Source: Massilia sp. YIM B02769 (GTDB lineage Bacteria; Pseudomonadota; Gammaproteobacteria; Burkholderiales; Burkholderiaceae_D). From it: a stretch of 64,000 bases of DNA. The stretch spans positions 62,001 through 126,000 of the forward strand of contig NZ_JASNRC010000008.1 of NCBI RefSeq assembly GCF_030411995.1, read 5' to 3'. Within the stretch, counting starts at the first letter, position 1, and every line of letters begins with the position of its first letter. Made by a program: the position numbers and the translations under genes. The notes beneath the pieces are model-generated. The model searched no databases. It was not told where the DNA came from and worked only from the letters and a program-made list of their open reading frames with translations. Positions 56,638-64,000 of the stretch are shown here, one piece after another.

Positions 56638-57747
56638 TCACCGCCCCGCAAACTCGTTCAAATAATCGACCAGTGCCTGCACACCTTCGATCGGCATCGC
56701 GTTGTAGATCGATGCCCGCATACCGCCGACGGACTTGTGGCCCTTCAGCTGCAGCAGCCCGCGCGCCTTGGCGCCGGCCAGGAATTGCTCATTCAACCAT
56801 TCATCGCGCAAATAGAACGGGATATTCATGCGCGAGCGACATGATTGGTCGACGCGGTTGGCGTAGAAATCATCCCGGTCCAGCGCCTCGTACAGCAGGC
56901 GCGCCTTCTCGATATTACGCGCTTCCATTGCCGCCACGCCACCTTGCGCCTTCAGGTGCGCAAACACCAGGCCGGCGATATAGATCGCGTAGGTCGGCGG
57001 CGTATTGAACATCGATTCGTGCTCGGCGACGTTCTTCCAGTTGAAAGCCGACGGGCAAATCGGCAGCGCGTGCTCCAATAAATCCTCGCGCACGATCACC
57101 AGCGTCAGCCCGGCCGGCCCGATGTTCTTCTGGGCGCCGGCAAAGATCACGCCGTACTGCGACACGTCGATTCTCCGCGACAGGATGTGCGAGGACATGT
57201 CCGCCACCAGCGGCACGTCGCCCGGCACCTGCGGCACGTCGCCCGGCACCTGCGGCACGAAGTTGTATTCGACGCCGTCGATGGTTTCGTTGGTGCACAC
57301 ATGCAGGTAGGCCGCGCCCTCGGTCAGCTGCCACGACGCCTGATCCGGCACCGAGGTGAAGCCGCCGGCCTGGCTCGAGGCCGCCACATTCACCTGCGCA
57401 TAGCGCGCCGCTTCCTTGATCGACTTGCCCGACCACGACCCCGTATGCACGAAGTCGATCACCGCCGGCTCGCGCACGCGCCCCAGCAGGTTCATCGGGA
57501 TGATGGCGTTCTGGCCGAGTCCCCCGCCCTGCATGAACAGGATGCGGTAGTTGGCCGGCACCGCCAGCAGCTCGCGCAGGTCGGCCTCGGCCTGCCTGTA
57601 GATCGAGATGAATTCGGGACCACGGTGCGACATCTCCATCACCGACATGCCGCTGCCCTGCCAGTCGAGCATTTCGCTGGCGGCCTGCTGCAACACGGCC
57701 TTCGGCAAGACAGCCGGTCCGGCGGAGAAATTGAATACCTGGGTCAT
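56638..57747 (-). CDS. serC: Phosphoserine aminotransferase
   Basis: 369 residues, PLP enzyme for serine and pyridoxal synthesis. [49 protein letters not shown] and [14 protein letters not shown] (PLP Lys) are standard. Just before [10 protein letters not shown] a 21-bp in-frame tandem duplication (57212-57253) gives [16 protein letters not shown], seven residues more than expected. The frame remains open and all catalytic motifs are intact. Confidence 0.95.
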   Translation of the reverse strand: MTQVFNFSAGPAVLPKAVLQQAASEMLDWQGSGMSVMEMSHRGPEFISIYRQAEADLRELLAVPANYRILFMQGGGLGQNAIIPMNLLGRVREPAVIDFVHTGSWSGKSIKEAARYAQVNVAASSQAGGFTSVPDQASWQLTEGAAYLHVCTNETIDGVEYNFVPQVPGDVPQVPGDVPLVADMSSHILSRRIDVSQYGVIFAGAQKNIGPAGLTLVIVREDLLEHALPICPSAFNWKNVAEHESMFNTPPTYAIYIAGLVFAHLKAQGGVAAMEARNIEKARLLYEALDRDDFYANRVDQSCRSRMNIPFYLRDEWLNEQFLAGAKARGLLQLKGHKSVGGMRASIYNAMPIEGVQALVDYLNEFAGR

Positions 57748-57763
57748 CGTGGTCCTTTCCGTT

Positions 57764-58339
57764 TTATTTCTTGGCGTCCTTGGTCAGCGATTGCATCAGC
57801 TTGTTGATGCGCGGCGCCATGATCTGGTTACTGATCGCCATGCCTTCGCCCATCAGCTGCGGCGTGGTGGCCAGCATCTTCTGGCCGACCGGGCTCTGGT
57901 AGAAGGCGCTCATCTGGCGCACTTCGTCGAGGGTGTAGGTGCGGGCGTAGATCGGCACCAGGGCGTCGAGCATCTCTTCCATCAGGCCCGGATCGCTGAA
58001 CAGCGTGTGCAGGGCCGCGCCGATTTGCGGAACCGCCTTTTCCATCTCGGCCAGCTTGGCCTGCTTCGCCTTGGCATCGAGCTTCGGATCGGCATTGACG
58101 GCAGCGATGGCCCCGGCGCGCATGTTCTGCGGCAGGCTCACTTCCATCTGGGCGAAGGTGGCCTTCATGATGTCGCGGTACTTCATCGCCTCGAACATCG
58201 CGCGGACAGCGGCGCTGATCTGCGGATCGACGGCGCCGGCGGCAGCCGGTGCCGCAGGTGCTGCGGGTGCTGCAAGAACGGCAGGCGCGGCGCCGGACAA
58301 GGCGATGACGCTGGCAAAGGCGACGAGGAATTTCTTCAT
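57764..58339 (-). CDS. DUF2059-type secreted protein
   Basis: 191 residues with signal peptide and an Ala/Pro-rich stretch ([14 protein letters not shown]). The helical body ends in the DUF2059 signature [32 protein letters not shown]. Function unknown, periplasmic. It lies between gyrA and serC and has a GGAGAAGAACA ribosome site. Confidence 0.87.
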   Translation of the reverse strand: MKKFLVAFASVIALSGAAPAVLAAPAAPAAPAAAGAVDPQISAAVRAMFEAMKYRDIMKATFAQMEVSLPQNMRAGAIAAVNADPKLDAKAKQAKLAEMEKAVPQIGAALHTLFSDPGLMEEMLDALVPIYARTYTLDEVRQMSAFYQSPVGQKMLATTPQLMGEGMAISNQIMAPRINKLMQSLTKDAKK

Positions 58340-58378
58340 TGTTCTTCTCCTTCAGGTAACGGCTCTAACGGCCGGTCG

Positions 58379-58432
58379 ATAAAAAACCGCCTGCCGCGAC
58401 CCCGGAAGGGGAAGCGCACAGGCGGTCTTTGA
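58379..58432 (-). terminator. Intrinsic terminator of gyrA
   Basis: On the minus strand GACCGCCTG ... CAGGCGGT forms a long hairpin with an inner CCCCTTCCGGGG stem, followed by TTTTTTA. Confidence 0.75.
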
Positions 58433-58506
58433 AACACACAACACACAACACGGCCGGGACAGATCGATGTGCGCAACACGTCGCTCGCATCATGCCCGGC
58501 CCCGCC

Positions 58507-61122
58507 TTATTCCGGCGGCGTTTCGAGTTCGACCTCTTCGAGATCGGTCTCGACCACGCGCTGCAGGCCCGACAGCTTGGTGCCGTCTTCCACCGCGATC
58601 AGCGTCACGCCCTGGGTCGCGCGGCCCATCTCGCGGATCTCGGCCACGCGGGTGCGGATCAGCACGCCACCGGTGGTGATCAGCATGATCTCGTCGTTGG
58701 CGTCGACCAGGGTCGCGGCCACCACTTTGCCGTTGCGTTCGGACTGCTGGATCGCGATCATGCCCTTGGTGCCGCGGCCGTGGCGGGTGTACTCCGTGAT
58801 CGGGGTACGCTTGCCGAAGCCGTTCTCGGTGGCCGTGAGCACCGACTGCTGCTCGTTCTCGGCCACCAGCAGGGCGATGACTTGCTGGCCCTCTTCCAGG
58901 TTCATGCCGCGCACGCCGCGCGCGGTACGGCCCATCGGGCGCACGTCGTTCTCGTCGAAGCGCACCGCCTTGCCGCCGTCCGAGAACAGCATCACGTCGT
59001 GCTCGCCGTCGGTCAGCGCGGCGCCGATCAGGAAGTCGCCCTCGTCGAGGTCGACCGCGATGATGCCGGCCTTGCGCGGGTTGCTGAAGTCGCGCAAAGG
59101 CGTCTTCTTGACGGTGCCCAGCGAGGTCGACATGAACACGTAATGGTCTTCCGGGAAGGTGCGGTTTTCGCCCGACAGCGGCAGGATGACGGTGATCTTC
59201 TCGTTGTCCTGCAGCGGGAACATGTTCACGATCGGCTTGCCGCGCGAATTGCGCGAACCCTGCGGCACTTCCCACACCTTCAGCCAGTACATGCGGCCGC
59301 GGTTGCTGAAGCACAGCATGTAGTCGTGGGTGTTGGCGATGAACAGCTGGTCGATCCAGTCCTCGTCCTTGGTCGCCATCGCCTGCTTGCCGCGGCCGCC
59401 GCGCTTCTGGGCGCGGTACTCGGCGATCGGCTGCGACTTCATGTAGCCGGTGTGCGAGAGCGTGACCACCATGTCCTGCGGCGTGATCAGGTCTTCGGTA
59501 TCGAGGTCGCTGGCGTTGTGCTCGATGGCCGAACGGCGGCCGTCCTTGCCGTTCTCGGCGTAGTCGCTCTTGATCTGCACCATCTCGTCGCTGATGATGG
59601 TGGTCACGCGTTCCGGGCGGGCCAGGATGTCGAGCAGGTCGGCGATGTGGGCCATCACTTCCTTGTACTCGTTGACGATCTTGTCCTGCTCCAGGCCGGT
59701 CAGGCGCTGCAGGCGCATCTGCAGGATTTCCTGGGCCTGCTCGTCCGACAGTTTATACAGGCCGTCCTGCTGCATGCCGTAGTGCTTCGGCAGGTGCTCG
59801 GGGCGGAAGGCCTCGATGCCGCCGGCGGCGCCGGTCTCGGTACGGCTGAGCATTTCACGGACCAGCGACGAATCCCAGGCCTTCTGCATCAGCTCGACTT
59901 TCGCCACCGGCGGCGTCGGCGCGGCCTTGATGATGGCGATGAAGTCGTCGATATTCGCCAGTGCCACGGCCAGGCCTTCGAGCATGTGCCCGCGCTCGCG
60001 TGCCTTGCGCAGCTCGAACACGGTGCGGCGCGTGACCACTTCGCGGCGGTGCGACAGGAAGCACTCCAGCATCTGCTTCAGGTTCAGCAGCTTCGGCTGG
60101 CCGTTCACCAGCGCCACCATGTTCATGCCGAAGGTGTCTTGCAGCTGGGTCTGCTTGTACAGGTTGTTCAGCACCACTTCCGGCACTTCGCCGCGTTTCA
60201 GCTCGATGACTACGCGCATGCCCGATTTGTCGGACTCGTCGCGGATGTCGGAAATGCCTTCGAGCTTCTTCTCGCGGACGTTGTCGGCGATACGCTCGAG
60301 CAACGACTTTTTATTTACCTGGTACGGCAGCTCGTCGATGATGATGGCCACGCGGCCGCCATCCTTGCCGTACTCTTCGAAGTGGGTCTTGGCGCGCATC
60401 ACCACGCGGCCGCGGCCGGTGCGGTAACCGTCGCGCACGCCCGAGACGCCGTAGATGATGCCGGCGGTCGGGAAGTCCGGCGCCGGGATCAGTTCGATCA
60501 GTTCGTCGATGGTGCAGTCCGGGTTGCGCAGCAGGTGCTGGGCGCCGTTGATGACTTCCGACAGATTGTGCGGCGGGATATTCGTGGCCATGCCGACCGC
60601 GATGCCCGAGGAGCCGTTGATCAGCAGGTTCGGGATCTTGGTCGGGAGGACCGTCGGTTCCTTCTCTTTGCCGTCATAGTTCGGCTGGAAGTCGACGGTG
60701 TCCTTGTCGATGTCGGCCAGCAGTTCGCTGGCGATCTTGTCGAGACGGCACTCGGTATAACGCATCGCCGCCGCGCTGTCGCCGTCGATCGAGCCGAAGT
60801 TGCCCTGGCCGTCGACCAGGGTGTAGCGCAGCGAAAAGTCCTGGGCCATACGCACCAGCGTGTCGTAGATCGACAAGTCGCCGTGGGGGTGGTACTTACC
60901 CATGGTGTCGCCGACCACGCGCGCGCACTTCACGTACGGACGGTTGTAATTGTAATTACTTTCGTGCATCGAATAGAGCACGCGGCGGTGCACCGGCTTC
61001 AGGCCATCGCGCACATCCGGCAGCGCACGGCCCACGATCACGCTCATCGCGTAATCGAGGTAGCTCTTGCGCATCTCTTCTTCGAGGGAAATCGGGACTG
61101 TTTCTTTTGCGAATTGATCCAT
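58507..61122 (-). CDS. gyrA: DNA gyrase subunit A
   Basis: 871 residues with winged-helix and tower domains, catalytic Tyr122 region [11 protein letters not shown], and a C-terminal beta-pinwheel with a GyrA-box-like [12 protein letters not shown]. In the quinolone-binding region the sequence is [16 protein letters not shown]: residue 83 (E. coli numbering, identical here) is Leu, codon TTG at 60874-60876, where susceptible enzymes usually have Ser or Thr. Asp87 is retained. It starts at the ATG at 61122. Confidence 0.97.
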   Translation of the reverse strand: MDQFAKETVPISLEEEMRKSYLDYAMSVIVGRALPDVRDGLKPVHRRVLYSMHESNYNYNRPYVKCARVVGDTMGKYHPHGDLSIYDTLVRMAQDFSLRYTLVDGQGNFGSIDGDSAAAMRYTECRLDKIASELLADIDKDTVDFQPNYDGKEKEPTVLPTKIPNLLINGSSGIAVGMATNIPPHNLSEVINGAQHLLRNPDCTIDELIELIPAPDFPTAGIIYGVSGVRDGYRTGRGRVVMRAKTHFEEYGKDGGRVAIIIDELPYQVNKKSLLERIADNVREKKLEGISDIRDESDKSGMRVVIELKRGEVPEVVLNNLYKQTQLQDTFGMNMVALVNGQPKLLNLKQMLECFLSHRREVVTRRTVFELRKARERGHMLEGLAVALANIDDFIAIIKAAPTPPVAKVELMQKAWDSSLVREMLSRTETGAAGGIEAFRPEHLPKHYGMQQDGLYKLSDEQAQEILQMRLQRLTGLEQDKIVNEYKEVMAHIADLLDILARPERVTTIISDEMVQIKSDYAENGKDGRRSAIEHNASDLDTEDLITPQDMVVTLSHTGYMKSQPIAEYRAQKRGGRGKQAMATKDEDWIDQLFIANTHDYMLCFSNRGRMYWLKVWEVPQGSRNSRGKPIVNMFPLQDNEKITVILPLSGENRTFPEDHYVFMSTSLGTVKKTPLRDFSNPRKAGIIAVDLDEGDFLIGAALTDGEHDVMLFSDGGKAVRFDENDVRPMGRTARGVRGMNLEEGQQVIALLVAENEQQSVLTATENGFGKRTPITEYTRHGRGTKGMIAIQQSERNGKVVAATLVDANDEIMLITTGGVLIRTRVAEIREMGRATQGVTLIAVEDGTKLSGLQRVVETDLEEVELETPPE

Positions 61123-61173
61123 TGGGCGTGTCGACTGCTTTCAGGCTGTGGATTTATGAATTACAAGCGAACG

Positions 61174-61182
61174 ATTTTACCA
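61174..61182 (-). promoter_or_regulatory. Candidate extended -10 of the gyrA promoter
   Basis: TGGTAAAAT on the minus strand, 52 bp before the gyrA start, fits an extended -10. No clear -35 is seen. Confidence 0.4.
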
Positions 61183-61534
61183 TGGGAGCCCCCTCCGCAG
61201 CGTAATTCGGAGGCAATAGCCCATGTTCACAAGACACTTGCCAAGTACGCACAATTGAAGTTTTGACACATGCTTGTCATAAACCTTCGTCAAGCTAGCG
61301 TGCTCTGGCAATACATTGTTGCGCAGAAACAACGTGTCAAAATGTGATGCACCGCAAATGGGCATCCCGCGGTCGTGCGGTCGTGGCGCATATGGCAAAA
61401 TGGATGAGAAGTTAATTGCTTATTTCGCAATGCGAACCGTACACGGCTGCAGGAATGTTAATATTCTGCTTACGTTAATGCGAATGACCTGCCATCCAGT
61501 GACGGATAGATTTAAAACCGAAAGGAAGAAAAAT
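61183..61534. other. Divergent regulatory region between gyrA and ompA
   Basis: Together with the gyrA -10 it forms a 412-bp gene-free region, more AT-rich towards ompA. A TTGACA at 61263 lacks a matching -10; TTAATATTC near 61458 could be an ompA -10. The ompA ribosome site AAAGGAAG is at 61521. Confidence 0.4.
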
Positions 61535-62239
61535 ATGAAGAAAATTGCAACCCTCATGCTCGCAGCTTCGGCCGTGCTGGCTGGCAGTGCGTTTGCTCAA
61601 AGCGCACCGCCCTACGCGCCGCTGACCACCGACATCCAGGCGAACAAGCCGTACAGCGCCTACGTCCAGGACAGCCGCGGCGTGATCGCGCGCGATCCTT
61701 TCGGCCTGTGCTGGCGTACCGGCTACTGGACCCCGGCCGACGCGGTCCCTGGCTGCGACGCACCGCTGTGCGTCCCGCCTGAGAAACTGGAAAACGGCAA
61801 GTGCGTCGCTCCGCCGCCGCCGCCGGTCGAAGCCGCTCCGCCGGCGCCGACCCCGGCACCGGCTCCAGTTCCAACCTCGGAAAAAGTGAGCTACTCGGCT
61901 GACGCCTTCTTCGATTTCGACAAGGCCGTCCTGAAGCCTGAAGGCAAGGCATCGCTCGACGAACTGACCTCGAAGCTGGGCGACATGAACCTGGAAGTCA
62001 TCATCGCCGTCGGCCACACCGACTCGATCGGCACCGATGCCTACAACCAGAAGCTGTCGATCCGCCGCGCCGAAGCCGTCAAGGCCTACCTGCAAGGCAA
62101 GGGCGTCGATTCGAACCGCATCTACACCGAAGGCAAGGGCGAAGGCCAGCCGGTTGCAGACAACAAGAGCTCGGAAGGCCGTGCGAAGAACCGCCGCGTC
62201 GAGATCGAAGTGGTCGGCACCCGCACCCGCCAGCAGTAA
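61535..62239 (+). CDS. ompA: OmpA-family outer membrane protein
   Basis: 234 residues: signal peptide ending GSAFA, a short domain with RDPFGLCWRTGYWTPADAVPGCDAPLC (shown in parts, three cysteines), a Pro-rich hinge, and a peptidoglycan-binding OmpA domain (YSADAFFDFDKAVLKPEG, VGHTDSIGTDAYNQKLSIRRAEAV, NRRVEIEV). There is no beta-barrel, so it is the short OmpA-like type common in this order that links the outer membrane to the wall. Confidence 0.93.
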   Translation: MKKIATLMLAASAVLAGSAFAQSAPPYAPLTTDIQANKPYSAYVQDSRGVIARDPFGLCWRTGYWTPADAVPGCDAPLCVPPEKLENGKCVAPPPPPVEAAPPAPTPAPAPVPTSEKVSYSADAFFDFDKAVLKPEGKASLDELTSKLGDMNLEVIIAVGHTDSIGTDAYNQKLSIRRAEAVKAYLQGKGVDSNRIYTEGKGEGQPVADNKSSEGRAKNRRVEIEVVGTRTRQQ

Positions 62240-62257
62240 TCCGGTTCGCCGGAGGCT

Positions 62258-62292
62258 GTGATCAAACCCCGCTGCGGCGGGGTTTTTTTCGT
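62258..62292 (+). terminator. Intrinsic terminator of ompA
   Basis: AACCCCGC-TGCG-GCGGGGTT followed by TTTTT, 23 bp after the stop. Confidence 0.87.
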
Positions 62293-62344
62293 CCCGCGCA
62301 TTTTGTACTTCGCTCCACAAACTTTCCCGTTATTATTCCGTCCT

Positions 62345-63046
62345 ATGACTACGAACGCCGACCCCCTCGAAATCTCGAAATTCAGTGAACTGGCCCACCG
62401 CTGGTGGGACCCGACCTCGGAATTCCGTCCGCTCCACGAAATCAATCCGCTGCGCCTGGAATGGATCAATGCGCGCGCACCGCTGGCCGGCAAGAACGTG
62501 ATCGACATCGGTTGCGGCGGCGGCGTGCTGTCGGAATCGATGGCGCGCAAGGGTGCGAAAGTCACCGGCATCGACCTGTCGAAGAAGGCGCTGAAAGTGG
62601 CCGACCTGCACAGCCTGGAATCGGGCGTGGAAGTGCGCTACAAGCTGATCGCCGCCGAGGACATGGCGGCGGAAGAGCCAGGCCAGTACGACGTCGTCAC
62701 CTGCATGGAAATGCTCGAGCACGTGCCCGATCCGGCCTCCATCGTACGCGCCGCCGCTGCGCTGGTGAAGCCGGGCGGCAAGCTGTTCTTCTCGACCATC
62801 AACCGCAACCCGAAGGCCTATCTGCTGGCCGTGATCGGCGCCGAGTACGTGCTGCGCATGCTGCCGCGCGGCACCCATGACTACGGCAAGTTCATCACCC
62901 CGGCTGAACTGTCGCAATACCTGCGCCTGGCGGGCCTGCAGGTGGACGGCATGAAGGGCCTGAGCTACAACCCGCTCACCAAGATCTATTCGCTCAACAA
63001 CGACACCGATGTGAATTACATGGTGGCGTGCAGCAAACCCCTGTAA
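62345..63046 (+). CDS. ubiG: Ubiquinone biosynthesis O-methyltransferase
   Basis: 233 residues, SAM-dependent. The SAM site [16 protein letters not shown] is followed by [21 protein letters not shown] and [10 protein letters not shown], and the N-terminus [13 protein letters not shown] is a UbiG mark. It catalyses both O-methylations of ubiquinone synthesis. gph follows 16 bp downstream. Confidence 0.96.
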   Translation: MTTNADPLEISKFSELAHRWWDPTSEFRPLHEINPLRLEWINARAPLAGKNVIDIGCGGGVLSESMARKGAKVTGIDLSKKALKVADLHSLESGVEVRYKLIAAEDMAAEEPGQYDVVTCMEMLEHVPDPASIVRAAAALVKPGGKLFFSTINRNPKAYLLAVIGAEYVLRMLPRGTHDYGKFITPAELSQYLRLAGLQVDGMKGLSYNPLTKIYSLNNDTDVNYMVACSKPL

Positions 63047-63062
63047 GAAGCCTTCGAGAACG

Positions 63063-63767
63063 ATGACCTCCCCTGCCACGCCCGCGCCGCGCGCCGTCCT
63101 GTTCGACCTCGACGGCACCCTGGCCGACACCGCGCCCGACCTCGCCGCCGCGGTCAACTGGCTGCGCACCGAGCGCGGCCTCGCCCCGACGCCCTACGCC
63201 ATCCTGCGCCCGACCGCCTCGGCCGGCGCACGCGGCATGATCGGCGCCGCCTTCGGCCTGGCGCCGGGCGACGAAGGCTACGAGACACTGCGCCTGCAAT
63301 GGTTCGACCGCTACCAGGACCACATGGCCATCGAGAGCACCCTGTTCGAGGGCATCGATGCACTGTTGCAGGGCATCGAGGACGCCGGCATGGCCTGGGG
63401 CGTGGTCACCAACAAGCCCGCGCGCTTCACCGATCCGCTGATTCCGCAAATTAAGCTTGACCACGCTGGCTGTATCGTGTCAGGCGATACGATGCCGTTT
63501 TCGAAGCCGCATCCGGCTCCCTTGCTGGAAGGCGCGCGCCGTCTCGGCATCGCCCCCGAGCACTGCTGGTACGTCGGCGACGACCTGCGCGACATCGAAG
63601 CCGGCCGCGCCGCCAACATGGTGACGGTGGCCTGCGCCTGGGGTTACTGCGGCTCGGTCGAACCGTCGACCTGGGGCGCCGACTACCTGTGCGCCACGCC
63701 GCTCGATCTGCTCGAACTGCTGCGTTCGCTTTCAGTGACTTCCGCCCCAGCCGTATCGGTCGCGTAA
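63063..63767 (+). CDS. gph: Phosphoglycolate phosphatase (HAD family)
   Basis: 234 residues with HAD motif I FDLDGTLADT, motif II VVTNKP, motif III Lys in FSKPHPAPL and motif IV YVGDDLRDIEAG. It removes 2-phosphoglycolate. It is the usual partner of ubiG in betaproteobacteria. Confidence 0.93.
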   Translation: MTSPATPAPRAVLFDLDGTLADTAPDLAAAVNWLRTERGLAPTPYAILRPTASAGARGMIGAAFGLAPGDEGYETLRLQWFDRYQDHMAIESTLFEGIDALLQGIEDAGMAWGVVTNKPARFTDPLIPQIKLDHAGCIVSGDTMPFSKPHPAPLLEGARRLGIAPEHCWYVGDDLRDIEAGRAANMVTVACAWGYCGSVEPSTWGADYLCATPLDLLELLRSLSVTSAPAVSVA

Positions 63768-63768
63768 T

Positions 63769-63929
63769 GTAGGGTCGGCGCTCCTGTGCCCACGCGTTGC
63801 ACAGCCCGTAGGGTGGACGGCTCCGCCGTCCACGCGTTCAGCCATTCCATTAGAACCACGCTGCGGCTCCTCACCGCTGCCTGAACGCATGGACGGGAAA
63901 CCCGCCTTTCTCGGCCCGGTCCACCCTAC
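63769..63929. repeat. Cluster of three REP-like palindromes, mixed subtypes
   Basis: 63769-63796 is a decayed GGGCAC copy. 63808-63836 is a GGACGGC copy (GTGGACGGC-TCC-GCCGTCCAC). 63886-63929 is an inverted GGAC copy with a longer loop (CATGGACGGG ... CCGGTCCACCCTAC). The last two could pair as a REPIN-like unit. Confidence 0.68.
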
Positions 63930-63946
63930 CTCGTCCTTACATCTGA

Positions 63947-64000
63947 TTACGACTGATACAGCCTCAGGTCTACCGTGTAACCGTCCATTTCCTTAATCTG
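63947..64000 (-). CDS. C-terminal end of a gene running in from the right
   Basis: On the minus strand the edge is open and reads QIKEMDGYTVDLRLYQS then TAA. Too short to identify. Confidence 0.45.
   Translation of the reverse strand, partial: QIKEMDGYTVDLRLYQS

Noticed and set aside
58429-61266. A 945-residue open frame antisense to gyrA
   Set aside because: His/Arg/Val-rich shadow of gyrA; no domain features or ribosome site.
61263-61291. TTGACA near 61263 as the ompA -35
   Set aside because: No acceptable -10 lies 16-18 bp downstream, and it is 270 bp from the start codon.

Overview
The window is high-GC chromosomal DNA from a Gram-negative betaproteobacterium, most likely Massilia or a close Oxalobacteraceae relative (Burkholderiales). 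The main support is gene order: gyrA-(DUF2059)-serC-pheA-hisC-tyrA-aroA-cmk-rpsA-ihfB-lapA-lapB-hldA on one strand, and exbB-exbD-lpxK-trm112-kdsB-adk on the same strand. Fe-SOD, LPS/KDO genes, a TonB-dependent receptor and an OmpA protein indicate an outer membrane. I see no rRNA, tRNA, CRISPR array, intact transposase or prophage. The genus is an inference.

Layout. 1-9.4 kb: the 5' part of a beta-propeller sensor gene, gamma-glutamyltransferase, an HSD10-like dehydrogenase with a MerR/LiuR-type operator, a secreted Pro-rich protein, a CoA-transferase, a DsbA-like protein and the proton-pumping pyrophosphatase hppA. 9.4-13.4 kb: envelope operon (ExbB/ExbD, lipid A and KDO synthesis) running into adk. 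13.4-14.6 kb: about 1.2 kb of non-coding DNA with seven same-orientation repeat units, each holding a DnaA-box-like 9-mer in a 25-bp imperfect palindrome. 14.6-22.8 kb: xseA, sodB, a three-repeat lipoprotein, and an RstAB-like two-component system whose regulator and kinase genes are separated by two genes but have near-identical promoters. 22.8-30.2 kb: dsbA, a complete cobalamin uptake operon btuB-btuC-btuD-btuF behind a cobalamin riboswitch, and a DODA-type dioxygenase. 30.3-36.6 kb: rbgA, two paralogous secreted hydrolase-like proteins around a membrane-anchored protein, and a deacetylase. 36.7-41.9 kb: a tightly overlapping moxR-DUF58-transglutaminase-mltB operon. 42-46 kb: a small HTH protein behind an AT-rich leader, cysM, an M28 peptidase and a ComEA-like protein. 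46-61 kb: the LPS/aromatic amino acid/translation supercluster up to gyrA. 61.5-63.8 kb: ompA, ubiG, gph.

Intergenic repeats are the most distinctive content. About twenty REP-like palindromes share a frame (GTAGGGTGG ... CCACGCG) and most occur as inverted pairs 110-250 bp apart (REPIN-like). The middle of the stem differs between pairs but tends to match within a pair. A second element of exactly 97 bp occurs twice, with a conserved core and termini that differ in sequence but remain self-complementary. The DnaA-box array, these two hairpin families, the duplicated regulator/kinase promoter with its leader ORF, and the hydrolase-paralogue locus are the parts most worth following up.
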